Counted from the first letter of the stretch, positions 25,882 to 35,180 are shown. The stretch: 64,000 nt of DNA from Planctomycetota bacterium (GCA_022711755.1 JAKLEA010000012.1:1-64000), one strand, 5' to 3'. Numbers and translations: made by a program. The notes: generated by a model from the sequence alone, not told the origin.

Positions 25882-27309
25882 ATGCCGATGTTCGACCAGT
25901 TCAGGAATATCTTCCGCATAGCGGAGTTGAGGCGGAAGATTCTGATAACGGTGGGCCTTCTGGCCTTCTGTCGTCTCGGCGTGTACGTTCCCCTGCCGGG
26001 GGTGGACACACAAGCCCTGAAAGGTTACTTCCAGCAGTTGTCGCACAACGAGCTTGGCCGCGTTCTCGGCATGGTCAACCTCTTTGCCGGCGGTGCGCTG
26101 GGCCAGGGGGCGATATTCGGCCTCGGCATAATGCCCTATATTTCCGCCAGCATCATTTTCCAACTCCTCGCCACAAGCATTCCGTCCCTGGAGCGGCTTC
26201 AGAAAGAGGGAGAAGCCGGGCGCAAGCGCATTAATCAGTACACGCGTATCGCCACCGTCTTCCTCTGCCTGTTCCAGGCCTTCATCATGACCAGCACCCT
26301 CTACAAGTTCAGCTACATGGATCCGGACGCGGGCGTCATGCGGCACATCGTGCCGCTTGATATTCAAGGCGTCGGGTTCCAGATGATGGCCGCGCTGATG
26401 ATGACCAGCGGGACCGTGCTGCTCATGTGGATCGGGGAGCAGATTGACGAGCACGGCATCGGCAACGGCATTTCCCTTATCATCATGATAGGCATCATGG
26501 ACCGCCTGCCCGCGGCCCTCACGGAAATGTACGACTCCATAACCATGGCCGAGGATCAGCAGAGCGCATTCCTGAAGGTTGCGTTCCTGATGGCCCTCTT
26601 CATCGGAGTGGTGGTGGTGATCGTCTACATAACGCTGGGGCAAAGGCGCATCCCCGTCCAGCAGGCCAAGCACGTGCGCGGCCCGCGCGTCTACGGCGGG
26701 CAGAAGCAATTCCTGCCACTGCGCGTGAACCAGGCTGGCGTCATGCCCATCATTTTCGCCCAGGCCCTTCTGACGATTCCCGCCCTGATGGCCACGGCGC
26801 TGCATCAGAAGGTCGTCGCCGGATCGTTCCTGAGCAACGTGTTGAGTTTCATCTCTGATGCCGTATCCGTCAGTTCCGGCGGGCTTACGCTCTCATACAT
26901 TTTCCTTTACAGCCTGCTGATCCTGCTGTTCTGTTACTTCTGGACCGCCATAACCTTCAACCCGCAGGAAATGGCGGACAACATGAAGAACATGGGCAGC
27001 TTCATACCCGGCATACGCCCAGGGCGGCGCACCGCGGAGTACCTGGAAGACGTGATGATGCGCGTGACGCTGGCCGGATCAGTCTTTCTGATCATCGTCG
27101 CCGTGCTGCCGCAGATAGTGGCCTCAGCGTTCAAGGTGCAGTTCAACATCGCCGGCTTTTACGGCGGCACAAGCCTTCTGATCGTTGTTGGCGTCGCCCT
27201 GGACGCAGTCCAGCGCATTGAATCGTACCTCGTGATGCATCGTTACGGCGGATTCGGCGCGGGCGGCTCATCCGCGGTGAGACGGCGCAGAATCAGAGGA
27301 AGGAGATAA
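25882..27309 (+). CDS. secY: Protein translocase subunit SecY
   Basis: A 475-residue, ten-helix channel protein of the Sec translocon. It has the plug-adjacent RLGVYVPLPGVD region and the loop segments RRIPVQQAKH and NPQEMADNMKNMGSFIPGIRPG. It exports proteins such as the PEP-CTERM and EF-hand proteins nearby. The stop is followed one base later by the adk start. Confidence 0.97.
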   Translation: MPMFDQFRNIFRIAELRRKILITVGLLAFCRLGVYVPLPGVDTQALKGYFQQLSHNELGRVLGMVNLFAGGALGQGAIFGLGIMPYISASIIFQLLATSIPSLERLQKEGEAGRKRINQYTRIATVFLCLFQAFIMTSTLYKFSYMDPDAGVMRHIVPLDIQGVGFQMMAALMMTSGTVLLMWIGEQIDEHGIGNGISLIIMIGIMDRLPAALTEMYDSITMAEDQQSAFLKVAFLMALFIGVVVVIVYITLGQRRIPVQQAKHVRGPRVYGGQKQFLPLRVNQAGVMPIIFAQALLTIPALMATALHQKVVAGSFLSNVLSFISDAVSVSSGGLTLSYIFLYSLLILLFCYFWTAITFNPQEMADNMKNMGSFIPGIRPGRRTAEYLEDVMMRVTLAGSVFLIIVAVLPQIVASAFKVQFNIAGFYGGTSLLIVVGVALDAVQRIESYLVMHRYGGFGAGGSSAVRRRRIRGRR

Positions 27310-27310
27310 C

Positions 27311-27967
27311 ATGAACCTGATCCTCTTAGGCCCTCCCGGAGCGGGCAAAGGCACGCAGGCAAAGGCGATTTCCGACCGCTGTAACGTGCCGCACATTTCA
27401 ACCGGCGACATGTTCCGCGAGATCATCAAAACCGGCGGAGACCTTGCAAAGCAGCTCAAGAGCTACATGGACAAGGGCGAACTCGTCCCGGACAAGCTCG
27501 TCCTTGAGGTCGTCGAGCAGGTTCTCACCGCCGGGAAGGGCAAGCAGGGATTCCTGCTTGACGGTTTCCCCCGCACGATGCCCCAGGCGGACGGCCTCGG
27601 CAAAGCGTTGAGCAAGAGCGGACGCAAGATTGACGGCGTCTTCTGCTTCAGCGTTCCGGATGAGACGGTTGTGGAGCGTCTGAGCGGACGGCGCACGTGC
27701 AGGGGCTGCGGCGTGAACTTTCACGTCAAATACATGCCCCCGAAAAAGGACGGCGTCTGCGACAAGTGCGGCAAGGAACTTTACCAGCGCGACGACGACA
27801 AGGAAGCGACCATCCGCAACAGGCTTGCTGTCTACCACAGCCAGACCGCGGACCTGATCGAGTACTACCGCAAGAAGGGCGTCTTGATCGAAATCGAAGC
27901 GGACAAGGCGCCTGAGAAGGTGGCCGCCGAGGTGGATTCGCGCCTTGACGCGCTGATGAAGGGTTAG
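27311..27967 (+). CDS. adk: Adenylate kinase (zinc-lid type)
   Basis: A 218-residue adenylate kinase that interconverts AMP, ADP and ATP. The P-loop GPPGAGKGT lies at residues 7-15, DGFPRT is present, and a long LID domain carries CRGC and CDKC, which probably bind zinc. AAGGAG overlaps the secY stop. Confidence 0.97.
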   Translation: MNLILLGPPGAGKGTQAKAISDRCNVPHISTGDMFREIIKTGGDLAKQLKSYMDKGELVPDKLVLEVVEQVLTAGKGKQGFLLDGFPRTMPQADGLGKALSKSGRKIDGVFCFSVPDETVVERLSGRRTCRGCGVNFHVKYMPPKKDGVCDKCGKELYQRDDDKEATIRNRLAVYHSQTADLIEYYRKKGVLIEIEADKAPEKVAAEVDSRLDALMKG

Positions 27968-28018
27968 CGCCGCAAGGGCGCAGACGCCCGCGCGAAGCGC
28001 CCGAAGCGATTTGTTGCT

Positions 28019-28774
28019 GTGATCAAGGTCAAGAGCGAAGATGAGATCGGCAAAATGCGACGGGCCGGAAGGATAGTGGCCTTGGCGCTTGATCTCGGCA
28101 ATCGCATGGCCAAGCCGGGACTGAGAATCTGCGATCTGGACGCTGCGATAGAGGAGTTGATTCTCGGCGCGGATGCGATCCCTGCGTTCAAGGGATACCG
28201 GGGATATCCGGCGACGATTTGCGCGTCGGTTGACGAGGAAGTGGTTCACGGGATACCGGACTCCCGCAGGCTGAAGGAAGGCGGGATTCTGGGGTTGGAT
28301 GTCGGCGCGGTGCTGGATGGTTACTACGCCGACGCCGCCGTGACGATCCCGATAGGGCGGATTTCCGCTCAGGCTACCCGCCTGATGGACGCGGCAAGGG
28401 AAGCGCTGGACGCGGCCATACTGGAGGCCCGGCCCGGAAGACGGGTTTCGGACATCTCCAGAGCGATACAGACGACGGTTGAAAAGAAAGGCTTCAGCGT
28501 GGTCCGGACGTATACGGGCCACGGAATCGGAAGCCGGTTACACGAGGATCCCCAGATCCCGAATTACGTTGACGGGCAGACGGCATCGCGAGATGAAGCG
28601 CTCGCTTGCGGAGCGACGCTGGCGATAGAGCCGATGGTCAACGAGGGAACCTGGAGGACGAAGGTTTTGTCGAACGGATGGACGGTGGTGACCGCAGACG
28701 GCCGGCTTTCCAGCCATTTTGAGCATACGGTGGCTGTTCAGCCGCACGGACCTGAAGTGCTGACCGTTTTGTAG
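28019..28774 (+). CDS. map: Type I methionine aminopeptidase
   Basis: A 251-residue enzyme that removes initiator Met from nascent proteins. The metal ligands are visible as [15 protein letters not shown] (two Asp), [13 protein letters not shown] (His) and the late Glu residues in AIEPMV and HFEHTV. The start is a GTG at 28019 with only a weak Shine-Dalgarno sequence, 51 nt after adk. Confidence 0.96.
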   Translation: MIKVKSEDEIGKMRRAGRIVALALDLGNRMAKPGLRICDLDAAIEELILGADAIPAFKGYRGYPATICASVDEEVVHGIPDSRRLKEGGILGLDVGAVLDGYYADAAVTIPIGRISAQATRLMDAAREALDAAILEARPGRRVSDISRAIQTTVEKKGFSVVRTYTGHGIGSRLHEDPQIPNYVDGQTASRDEALACGATLAIEPMVNEGTWRTKVLSNGWTVVTADGRLSSHFEHTVAVQPHGPEVLTVL

Positions 28775-28785
28775 GCGAAGGGAAC

Positions 28786-29004
28786 ATGCCAAAGGAAGAA
28801 CCGCTTCGCGTGGAAGGCGTCGTCAGAGAGGCGCTGCCCAACGCCATGTTCAAGGTCGAACTGGAGAACGGTCACCGAGTGTTGGCCCACGTTTCAGGCA
28901 AGATGCGGATGCACTTCATCAAGATTCTTGCCGGGGACAAGGTCAGCCTGGAGATATCTCCGTACGATCTGAGCAAGGGACGAATAGTCTACCGGGAGCG
29001 GTGA
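28786..29004 (+). CDS. infA: Translation initiation factor IF-1
   Basis: A 72-residue OB-fold protein with [22 protein letters not shown] and [18 protein letters not shown]. It is full length, preceded by GAAGGGA, and binds the ribosomal A site during initiation. Confidence 0.97.
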   Translation: MPKEEPLRVEGVVREALPNAMFKVELENGHRVLAHVSGKMRMHFIKILAGDKVSLEISPYDLSKGRIVYRER

Positions 29005-29047
29005 AGCAACCGCCCACCGGGATCAAGCAGGCATAAGGAGCGCGACC

Positions 29048-29161
29048 ATGAAGGTCAGGGCGTCCGTCAAAAGAATTTGCGAGGATTGCAAGGTGGTCAA
29101 GCGGAAAGGCATCGTCCGCGTCATCTGCAAAAACCCGAGACACAAACAGCGCCAGGGATAG
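29048..29161 (+). CDS. rpmJ: 50S ribosomal protein L36
   Basis: A 37-residue protein starting [19 protein letters not shown] and ending [10 protein letters not shown]. Its zinc ligands CEDC, C and H mark the Zn-binding C+ form of L36. The stop overlaps the GGAGG that serves rpsM. Confidence 0.95.
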   Translation: MKVRASVKRICEDCKVVKRKGIVRVICKNPRHKQRQG

Positions 29162-29173
29162 GAGGCGAAAGCC

Positions 29174-29557
29174 GTGCCGAGAATCGCCGGAGTAGACATA
29201 CCCAACAATAAGCGCATCTGCATAGCCCTTCGTTACATCTACGGCATAGGGCCGAAGACGTCCCTTGAGGCGCTGGAGGCCTGCGGGATTGATCCCAACC
29301 GGCGCGCCAGCGATCTTAACGATGACGAGTTGAGCGAACTGGCCGGCCACATTGAGCGCGTCTACACGACGGAAGGCGCGCTGCGGCGGCTGGAGGCGCA
29401 AAACATCGCCCGGCTCCGCGAGATCAACTGCTATCGCGGCCTGCGGCATCGCATGGGACTGCCCGTGCGCGGCCAGCGCACACACACGAATGCGCGCACC
29501 CGCAAGGGCAAGCGCAAGACTGTGGCCGGCAAGAAGTCCGTCAAGGAACTCAGCTAG
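29174..29557 (+). CDS. rpsM: 30S ribosomal protein S13
   Basis: A 127-residue S13 with [24 protein letters not shown], the [25 protein letters not shown] signature region and a Lys-rich tail. It starts with GTG 8 nt after GGAGG. Confidence 0.96.
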   Translation: MPRIAGVDIPNNKRICIALRYIYGIGPKTSLEALEACGIDPNRRASDLNDDELSELAGHIERVYTTEGALRRLEAQNIARLREINCYRGLRHRMGLPVRGQRTHTNARTRKGKRKTVAGKKSVKELS

Positions 29558-29593
29558 GCGGGCCTTCCCGGCTGGCGCGGAGCCTGACGGATC

Positions 29594-30418
29594 ATGGACG
29601 CCGACCAGATCGCCAGGGAGTTGAAAGCCGCGTCGGATTTCATGCAGGCGGTCGGCCTGCAAGGCCCTGAAGGCCAGACCGACGGCAGGCGGACCAAGAA
29701 GCTGGACGAAGTGGCTGGATTCATCGAGCACATACTAAAGGCGCTCGATGTGACGTTTTCGGAGGTTGAACGGCCAGTCATACTGGAGTGTTCCTGCGGC
29801 AAGTCGTACCTGTGCTTCGCGCTCAATTACATGTTGCGGGCGAAGCTGGGGCAAGAGGCCGAGTTTCTGGGAGTTGACTTTAATCCCAGGCTCATCGAGC
29901 GCTGCCGCGAGATCGCCGGGAGACTGGCGTTCGACAACATGAGTTTCACCGCCTGCCGGTCGCTGAGCTTCGAGCCGGACCGGCGGGTGGATTTGCTTCT
30001 CGCTCTGCACGCCTGCGACACGGCGACAGACGAGGCGATTGCTCTGGCGATACGGCTCGGATGCCGCCGCGTGATGGCGGTTCCGTGCTGCCAGAACCAG
30101 ATCAGAGGGCAGTTGAAGGGCGGGCATCCGCTCACGGGACTGACGGACTTCGGCCCCCTGCTCTACAGGTTTTCAAACCTGTTGACGGACGGGCTGAGGG
30201 CGCAGTTCCTCTGGGGAGCCGGCTACGCCGTGGAGTTTCAGGAGATAACGTCGCCCCGGGTGACGCCGAAGAACCTGATGATCTCCGGCAGGCGCGTGAA
30301 GAGAAGGGTTGCGCCGAGATTCGAGAATTACGTCCGTCTGCGGGACATGTTCGGGGTTCATCCCCGGATCGAGGATTTCAGTCCCGTGACGCTGGTCAAG
30401 GACCCGGGCCGGGAATAG
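29594..30418 (+). CDS. SAM-dependent methyltransferase (Trm13/METTL25-like) inside the alpha operon
   Basis: A 274-residue class I methyltransferase lying between rpsM and rpsK with gaps of 36 and 21 nt, all in one direction. After a helical N-terminus come the SAM-binding strand VILECSCGKSYLCFAL (about 57-72), the acidic ribose-binding strand FLGVDFNPRLIERC, then LLLALHACDTATDEAI and PCCQNQ (about 160-166). The H-x-C-D-x-ATD and PCC-x motifs resemble the Trm13/METTL25 group (Methyltransf_32 superfamily), which modifies RNA in eukaryotes. Its codon use matches its neighbours. I infer a role in ribosome or tRNA maturation from position only; the substrate is unknown. Confidence 0.85.
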   Translation: MDADQIARELKAASDFMQAVGLQGPEGQTDGRRTKKLDEVAGFIEHILKALDVTFSEVERPVILECSCGKSYLCFALNYMLRAKLGQEAEFLGVDFNPRLIERCREIAGRLAFDNMSFTACRSLSFEPDRRVDLLLALHACDTATDEAIALAIRLGCRRVMAVPCCQNQIRGQLKGGHPLTGLTDFGPLLYRFSNLLTDGLRAQFLWGAGYAVEFQEITSPRVTPKNLMISGRRVKRRVAPRFENYVRLRDMFGVHPRIEDFSPVTLVKDPGRE

Positions 30419-30439
30419 CCCGGCGAAGGAGAACTTCGC

Positions 30440-30823
30440 ATGGCGAAGAGCCGTGGGAAAAAGAAGACGAGAAGGCAGGTTTCCCGCGCGGTAGCGCACG
30501 TGAAAGCCACTTTTAACAACACGCAGATCGCCATAACGGACATGAACGGCGACGTGCTCTGCTGGGCAAGCGCCGGGACATGCCAGTTCAAGGGCAGCCG
30601 CAAGAGCACGCCCTTTGCGGCGCAGCGCGCAGCCGCCCAAGCGGCTGAAAAAGCCGTGAAGATGGGCGTCAAGGAGGTGGAGGTTCTGGTCAAAGGCCCC
30701 GGATCGGGCCGCGAATCGGCCATCACCTCGCTACAGCAGGCCGGCCTGGCAATCAGGTCAATTGAAGACGTCACCCCCCTGCCGCATAACGGCTGCAGGC
30801 CGCGCAAGAGACGCAGGGTGTAG
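30440..30823 (+). CDS. rpsK: 30S ribosomal protein S11
   Basis: A 127-residue S11 with [20 protein letters not shown] and the C-terminal signature [17 protein letters not shown]. It starts 21 nt after the methyltransferase. Confidence 0.96.
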   Translation: MAKSRGKKKTRRQVSRAVAHVKATFNNTQIAITDMNGDVLCWASAGTCQFKGSRKSTPFAAQRAAAQAAEKAVKMGVKEVEVLVKGPGSGRESAITSLQQAGLAIRSIEDVTPLPHNGCRPRKRRRV

Positions 30824-30846
30824 GAAACGCTGAAAGGGAAGCAGAC

Positions 30847-31485
30847 ATGGCGGATCCAAGAGGACCAAAGTGTAAAATCTGCCGAAAGGCGGGCGAGAAG
30901 ATATTCCTGAAAGGCATCCGGTGCCATACGGCCAAGTGCCCGTTCGAGAAGTCCGACCGGGCGCCCAGACCCCCCGGAATGCACAGGTTCCGCCGCGGCA
31001 AACCATCAGACTACGCGATACACCTGCGCGGAAAGCAGAAGCTGAAGGATTACTACGGCGTCGGCGAGAGGCAGTTCGCCAGGACGTTCCACATAGCCGA
31101 AAGGCAGGCCGGCAACACCGGCGCAAACCTGCTGGTACTCCTGGAGCGCCGGTTGGATAATGTCCTTACGATCTGCGGGTTCGCAGCCTCCCGCGCCGAG
31201 GCCAGGCAGGTTATCATCCACGGACGCGTGTTCGTGAACGGCCACAAGGTGGACAAGCCGTCCACGCTAGTGGACGTCAACGATGTCGTGTCGGCCAGGC
31301 CCCGTCAGAAGGACCAGGAGGCCCTGAAGGTCGCCTACGCGGCCAATGAGCACAAACCGGTCCAGCCGGAATGGATAAGCGTCAAGGAAGACCCGCCGGA
31401 GATGACGATACTGCGACTTCCCACCCGAGAGGAAGTCTCCGCCGAGGTGGACGAGCAGTTGGTCGTCGAGATTGAATCGCGTTAG
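30847..31485 (+). CDS. rpsD: 30S ribosomal protein S4
   Basis: A 212-residue S4 with an N-terminal four-Cys zinc site (CKIC, then C-x4-C within about residues 9-31) and an S4 RNA-binding domain (RLDNVLTICGFAASRAEARQ). S4 is the known repressor of alpha operons in other bacteria. Confidence 0.96.
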   Translation: MADPRGPKCKICRKAGEKIFLKGIRCHTAKCPFEKSDRAPRPPGMHRFRRGKPSDYAIHLRGKQKLKDYYGVGERQFARTFHIAERQAGNTGANLLVLLERRLDNVLTICGFAASRAEARQVIIHGRVFVNGHKVDKPSTLVDVNDVVSARPRQKDQEALKVAYAANEHKPVQPEWISVKEDPPEMTILRLPTREEVSAEVDEQLVVEIESR

Positions 31486-31537
31486 CAACTTCGGGCCGCG
31501 CTTGCCGCGGCTGGGACATCTCCCGGAGGCATGCTCA

Positions 31538-32545
31538 ATGCATCAGAAGCGAGTTCGCTGGCGTAATCTGGAACTCCCGTACAGCGTCATACCCGATCCC
31601 GAAAAGCCGCTGCAGCCGACATACGGCAGATTCATGGCGGAACCCTTCGTGAAGGGGTTCGGGCACACGATCGGCAACAGCCTGAGGCGCGTGCTCCTCT
31701 CATCCCTTGAGGGCAGCGCAATCAGCTTTGTCAGGATCGCCGGCGTGGAGCAGGAATACAGTTCGATCCCCGGCGTCGTCGAGGATGTGTGCGACATCAT
31801 CCTCAACATCAAGGGCATTGTCGTCGTCATGGAAGGCGACGGGCCGCAGAATCTCCGGCTGGAAGTCCACAAGGCCGGCAAGATCACGGCGGCGGACATA
31901 CAGCCCAACACCGAGGTCAGGATCGTCAATCCGGAACATCACATAGCGACGCTCACAAGCAATGTGGATATCAGGATTGACATGCAGGTTGAGCGCGGCC
32001 GGGGCTACATGCCCGCGTCTGAGCGGAAGCTGGAAGAGCAGGAGATCGGCACGATAGCGGTGGACAGCCTGTTCAGCCCTGTCCGCCGCGTGGCCTACAG
32101 CGTCGAGGCGACGCGCGTCGGACAGGTGACCAATTACGACAGGCTCGTGATGGAAATCTGGACAAACGGCGCGGTCAAGCCCGAGGACGCGCTGGTTGAA
32201 TCCGCTAAGATTCTGCGCAAGCACCTCAATCCGTTCGTCGGTTACTTCGAGCTTGGCGCGGAAATGCCGGCTCAGAAACCGGCCGAACTTGGCAGACCAA
32301 TGGAGGAGCTGGAGCAACCACCGTCCGAACCTGATGATCCGAAGCTGAAGATGGCGCTGACGGAACTGCAATTGTCCGTCAGGGCATCCAACTGCCTGGA
32401 CAGCGCCGGAATCCGAACGGTCGCGGAGCTTGTCGCCAAGACGGGCAGCGAACTGCTGGCGCTCAGGAACTTCGGAAAGACATCGTTGAAGGAAGTCCAG
32501 CAGAGGCTGACAGACATGGGGCTTTCCCTGGCTGCAGAGGAGTAG
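31538..32545 (+). CDS. rpoA: DNA-directed RNA polymerase subunit alpha
   Basis: A 335-residue subunit. The N-terminal dimerisation domain holds FVKGFGHTIGNSLRRVLLSS and the C-terminal DNA-binding domain holds ELQLSVRASNCL and LRNFGKTSLKEV. The ATG at 31538 follows GGAGG with 8-nt spacing; an ATG at 31531 is out of frame. Confidence 0.97.
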   Translation: MHQKRVRWRNLELPYSVIPDPEKPLQPTYGRFMAEPFVKGFGHTIGNSLRRVLLSSLEGSAISFVRIAGVEQEYSSIPGVVEDVCDIILNIKGIVVVMEGDGPQNLRLEVHKAGKITAADIQPNTEVRIVNPEHHIATLTSNVDIRIDMQVERGRGYMPASERKLEEQEIGTIAVDSLFSPVRRVAYSVEATRVGQVTNYDRLVMEIWTNGAVKPEDALVESAKILRKHLNPFVGYFELGAEMPAQKPAELGRPMEELEQPPSEPDDPKLKMALTELQLSVRASNCLDSAGIRTVAELVAKTGSELLALRNFGKTSLKEVQQRLTDMGLSLAAEE

Positions 32546-32582
32546 AAACCGGAGCCTCCCCCCGGCGCGGAGGATGCTGACA

Positions 32583-33161
32583 ATGAGACACCGAAAGAGC
32601 ATAAAACACCTGGGCCGCACCTACACACATAGAAGCGCGCTCAGGAGGAATCTTGCAAAGGCCATCATAGAGCACGAGAGAATCATCACGACGCTCCAGA
32701 AGGCGAAGTTCGCCCGGGGCTACGTCGAGAAGCTCATTACCACGGCCAAAAAGGGACTTCAGGCGCTTAAGGAAGACAACGCCGGCGCCAAGGCCCGTTA
32801 CCTTCACTGTTACCGTCAGGTTCTGAGCGAGCTTCAGGACAAGAAGCTCACCCGGAAGCTGTTCGGCGAGGGCGAGTATCGCGAGAGCGGCGCGCTGGCT
32901 GCGCGCTACGCGGAGCGTCCGGGCGGATACACCCGCATCCTGCGCATCGGCGGCAGTCGCCTGGGTCAGGTTACCGGGTCGTCTGTCGGCGAGGTTCCAA
33001 AGTTCCATTACACGCTGGCCGGGCATGAGCGGACGATGAAGGCCATCGGCAACCGCCTCGGAGACAATGGAGTGCGAGTCGTTTTCGAGCTGGTACAGGA
33101 AGGCGCAAAGGCGGCTGGCGATGAAGAACCGGTAGTCACGACCACTAAAAAGTCGGAATAG
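32583..33161 (+). CDS. rplQ: 50S ribosomal protein L17, with an insertion
   Basis: A 192-residue L17, against about 120-130 for most bacteria. The normal core runs MRHRKSIKHLGRTYTHRSAL to RPGGYTRIL (about 112-120). About 30 extra residues then precede the final strand VVFELVQEG (about 166-174), and an acidic/Thr-rich tail follows. The ATG at 32583 is 9 nt from GGAGG, while the ATG at 32574 touches it. It is the last gene of the operon. Confidence 0.94.
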   Translation: MRHRKSIKHLGRTYTHRSALRRNLAKAIIEHERIITTLQKAKFARGYVEKLITTAKKGLQALKEDNAGAKARYLHCYRQVLSELQDKKLTRKLFGEGEYRESGALAARYAERPGGYTRILRIGGSRLGQVTGSSVGEVPKFHYTLAGHERTMKAIGNRLGDNGVRVVFELVQEGAKAAGDEEPVVTTTKKSE

Positions 33162-33183
33162 TCCGGAATAAGCCGAAGAAAAG

Positions 33184-33220
33184 AAGAACCCCGGTTGGGA
33201 TGAACCGGGGTTCTTTTTTT
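33184..33220 (+). terminator. Rho-independent terminator of the S10-spc-alpha operon
   Basis: A perfect 13-bp stem (33184-33196 with 33203-33215, 6-nt loop) runs straight into a T-run. It is the only strong terminator seen between 16.5 and 33.2 kb. Confidence 0.95.
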
Positions 33221-33345
33221 AACGCCCGTCCGAAGATGGTTTCCTGTCGCAAACGTCGGCTTTAACAACATTCCACCCCACAGTGTTGGAAAATCCATGC
33301 GTCAGGTTTTGCAGAAGTTCTGAAAGATACGCGCGTCGCAACATA

Positions 33346-33373
33346 TTGGCTTAGAGCGCTATATGACTATTAT
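33346..33373 (+). promoter_or_regulatory. Candidate promoter for the EF-hand gene
   Basis: TTGGCT (33346) and TATTAT (33368) are 16 bp apart. A TAAAATGCCGG just downstream (33376) is an alternative -10 element. The remaining sequence between the operon terminator and this gene shows nothing recognisable. Confidence 0.35.
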
Positions 33374-33490
33374 TGTAAAATGCCGGCGCGTGGCCCGGCA
33401 ATTGCAAATAGTAATTCCGACGATTCACTTGAGAATTTACCCGGAAAAGGAATTACGATGACTGAACACAGCGCGAAAGGAGACACAGCA

Positions 33491-34894
33491 ATGAACACAA
33501 AGAAATTCATGAGACCGGCAGTCATGCTGGCGGCGATCCTGGCGGTCGCCATGGCCTGGCCGCAGATTGCGGCCGCGCAACAGGGCCAGGGGAAGGGCAA
33601 AGGGAAGGCGGTGAAGGCCGAGAAAATGCGCGGCCAGGGCCGCGAGATGCGCGGAGAGGGGCGCGGCAGGGGGGGGGAAGAAGGCCGGGGCAGAGGGCAG
33701 GGGATGGGCCAAGGGCGCGGCAATGCCCCGCAGGGAAGGCCGGAGCTGCCCAGCCCGCAGGAGATCATGGAGAAGTTTGACAAGAACGGCGACGGCGTCA
33801 TTGACCGCCAGGAGGTCGAGGACTACAGGCCCGTCTTTGACCGGCTTGACGCGAACAAGGACGGAACGGTTGACAAGAACGAGCTTGATCTGGCCCGTCA
33901 GAACGCCCCGGACGTGCCGCTTCCGCCGACGGATGAAATCCTGAAGCGGTGGGACAAGAACGGCGACGGAATGATCGCCCGGGACGAGATTGAGAACCCC
34001 CGGACAAAGCTTTTCGACAAAGCAGATGCGAACAAGGACGGCCTTGTTGATATGCAGGAGATCGAGGCCGCAGGAAAGGTTTTCAGGGAGAGAATTGAAA
34101 ATGGAAAGGTTCTGCCTGAACCGGAAGAGTTAATGAAGAAGATGGACAAAAACGGCGATGGCGCCATTACAGCGGACGAATTTGAAGGCGCGCCCGGGAT
34201 TTTCAAGCTTGCCGACCGTAACGGGGATGGCAGCGTTAACATGGAAGAACTGACCGCGGCCCGGGAAGGCTTCAACGAAATGATGAAGCTGCGCTACGGC
34301 CATAGAGATCCCGCCCAGGTAATGAAGGATATGGACGCCAACGGCGACGGGCAGATAACACGCGAGGAATTCAAAGGCCCCGCCGACGCCTTCGACAGGC
34401 TTGACAAGGACGGGAGCGGCGGATTGAACATGGAGGAACTGGAGGCCGGGCGTCAGATGGCCCCGCCTCCGGGCGTCCCGCCGATGGTTCACATGCTCTT
34501 CTCGAAACTTGACAAGAACCGGGACGGAAACGTCACGCCGGAAGAGATGCTGCCGGCAGAGGAGATGTTCAAATTCCTCGACCGCAACGGGGACGGGGTC
34601 ATCAACCGGGATGACATGCCGGGACCAGCCCCAATGCCGCAGGGCGAAGATATAAGACCCGGTCGCGGCCCAGATGACCGTGGCCCCCAGAGACGCGGTC
34701 CCGAGGGACGTGGTCCCGAGGGACGTGGCGTCGGGCGTGGAAATGATGATCGCGGGGCGAGAGGACGCGGTCCTGAAGGCAGAGGACCCGAAGGACGTGA
34801 AGATCGCATGGACAAACGCGCCCGCAAAGGCAAGGGAGGCGATCCTGATCGTCCTGAGGATCGAGGCGGAAGGCCTCCGATGCCGGGAGAATAA
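33491..34894 (+). CDS. Secreted protein with ten EF-hand loops and an Arg/Gly/Pro-rich tail
   Basis: A 467-residue protein starting at the ATG after AAGGAG. It has a signal peptide (about 1-29, ending AAAQ) and a basic Gly/Arg/Lys-rich linker (30-80). Ten calcium-binding loops of the D-x-[DN]-x-[DGS]-G type begin near residues 97, 120, 155, 179, 219, 242, 282, 305, 341 and 364, arranged as five pairs. The tail (378-467) repeats RGPEGRG-like units. It probably binds calcium outside the cytoplasm. There is no enzymatic domain. A run of nine G (33669-33677) lies in the linker. Confidence 0.88.
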   Translation: MNTKKFMRPAVMLAAILAVAMAWPQIAAAQQGQGKGKGKAVKAEKMRGQGREMRGEGRGRGGEEGRGRGQGMGQGRGNAPQGRPELPSPQEIMEKFDKNGDGVIDRQEVEDYRPVFDRLDANKDGTVDKNELDLARQNAPDVPLPPTDEILKRWDKNGDGMIARDEIENPRTKLFDKADANKDGLVDMQEIEAAGKVFRERIENGKVLPEPEELMKKMDKNGDGAITADEFEGAPGIFKLADRNGDGSVNMEELTAAREGFNEMMKLRYGHRDPAQVMKDMDANGDGQITREEFKGPADAFDRLDKDGSGGLNMEELEAGRQMAPPPGVPPMVHMLFSKLDKNRDGNVTPEEMLPAEEMFKFLDRNGDGVINRDDMPGPAPMPQGEDIRPGRGPDDRGPQRRGPEGRGPEGRGVGRGNDDRGARGRGPEGRGPEGREDRMDKRARKGKGGDPDRPEDRGGRPPMPGE

Positions 34895-34912
34895 GGAGCG
34901 ACGATTCCCCGC

Positions 34913-34943
34913 GCGAGACCCCGGTCACCGCCGGGAGTCTCGC
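34913..34943 (+). other. Stem-loop downstream of the EF-hand gene
   Basis: A 7-bp stem (34913-34919 with 34937-34943) with an inner C-G stem follows the stop codon, and a second G+C-rich inverted repeat lies near 34953-34983. Neither has a long T-run, so termination here is uncertain. They fall in the 372-nt gap before dnaK. Confidence 0.35.
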
Positions 34944-35131
34944 ATACAAAGGACGGCCGGGTTGCCCGTAGCGACTCGGCCGTTCACTGTTTAATTATCG
35001 CTATTTAATTGGAAATCCGTGGGTAACGTCTGCTGCCATAAACCGTTATCCCGACTGCCATTCTGACAGAAAGCCATGTTTTCAACGGCATATACGCGCC
35101 GTGCGGCGGCATTGTATTGTCACAAGTGATT

Positions 35132-35180
35132 TATAATCAGCGCTTTAGAATGAACCATCCGGGACTGGCACGGTATTTGC
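35132..35180 (+). promoter_or_regulatory. Sigma-54 promoter motif (and a TATAAT) upstream of dnaK
   Basis: TGGCAC at 35166-35171 and TTGC at 35177-35180 have the exact -24/-12 spacing of a sigma-54 promoter, about 90 nt upstream of the dnaK ATG. A perfect TATAAT lies at 35132-35137 but has no good -35 partner. No CIRCE repeat is present. Confidence 0.55.
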
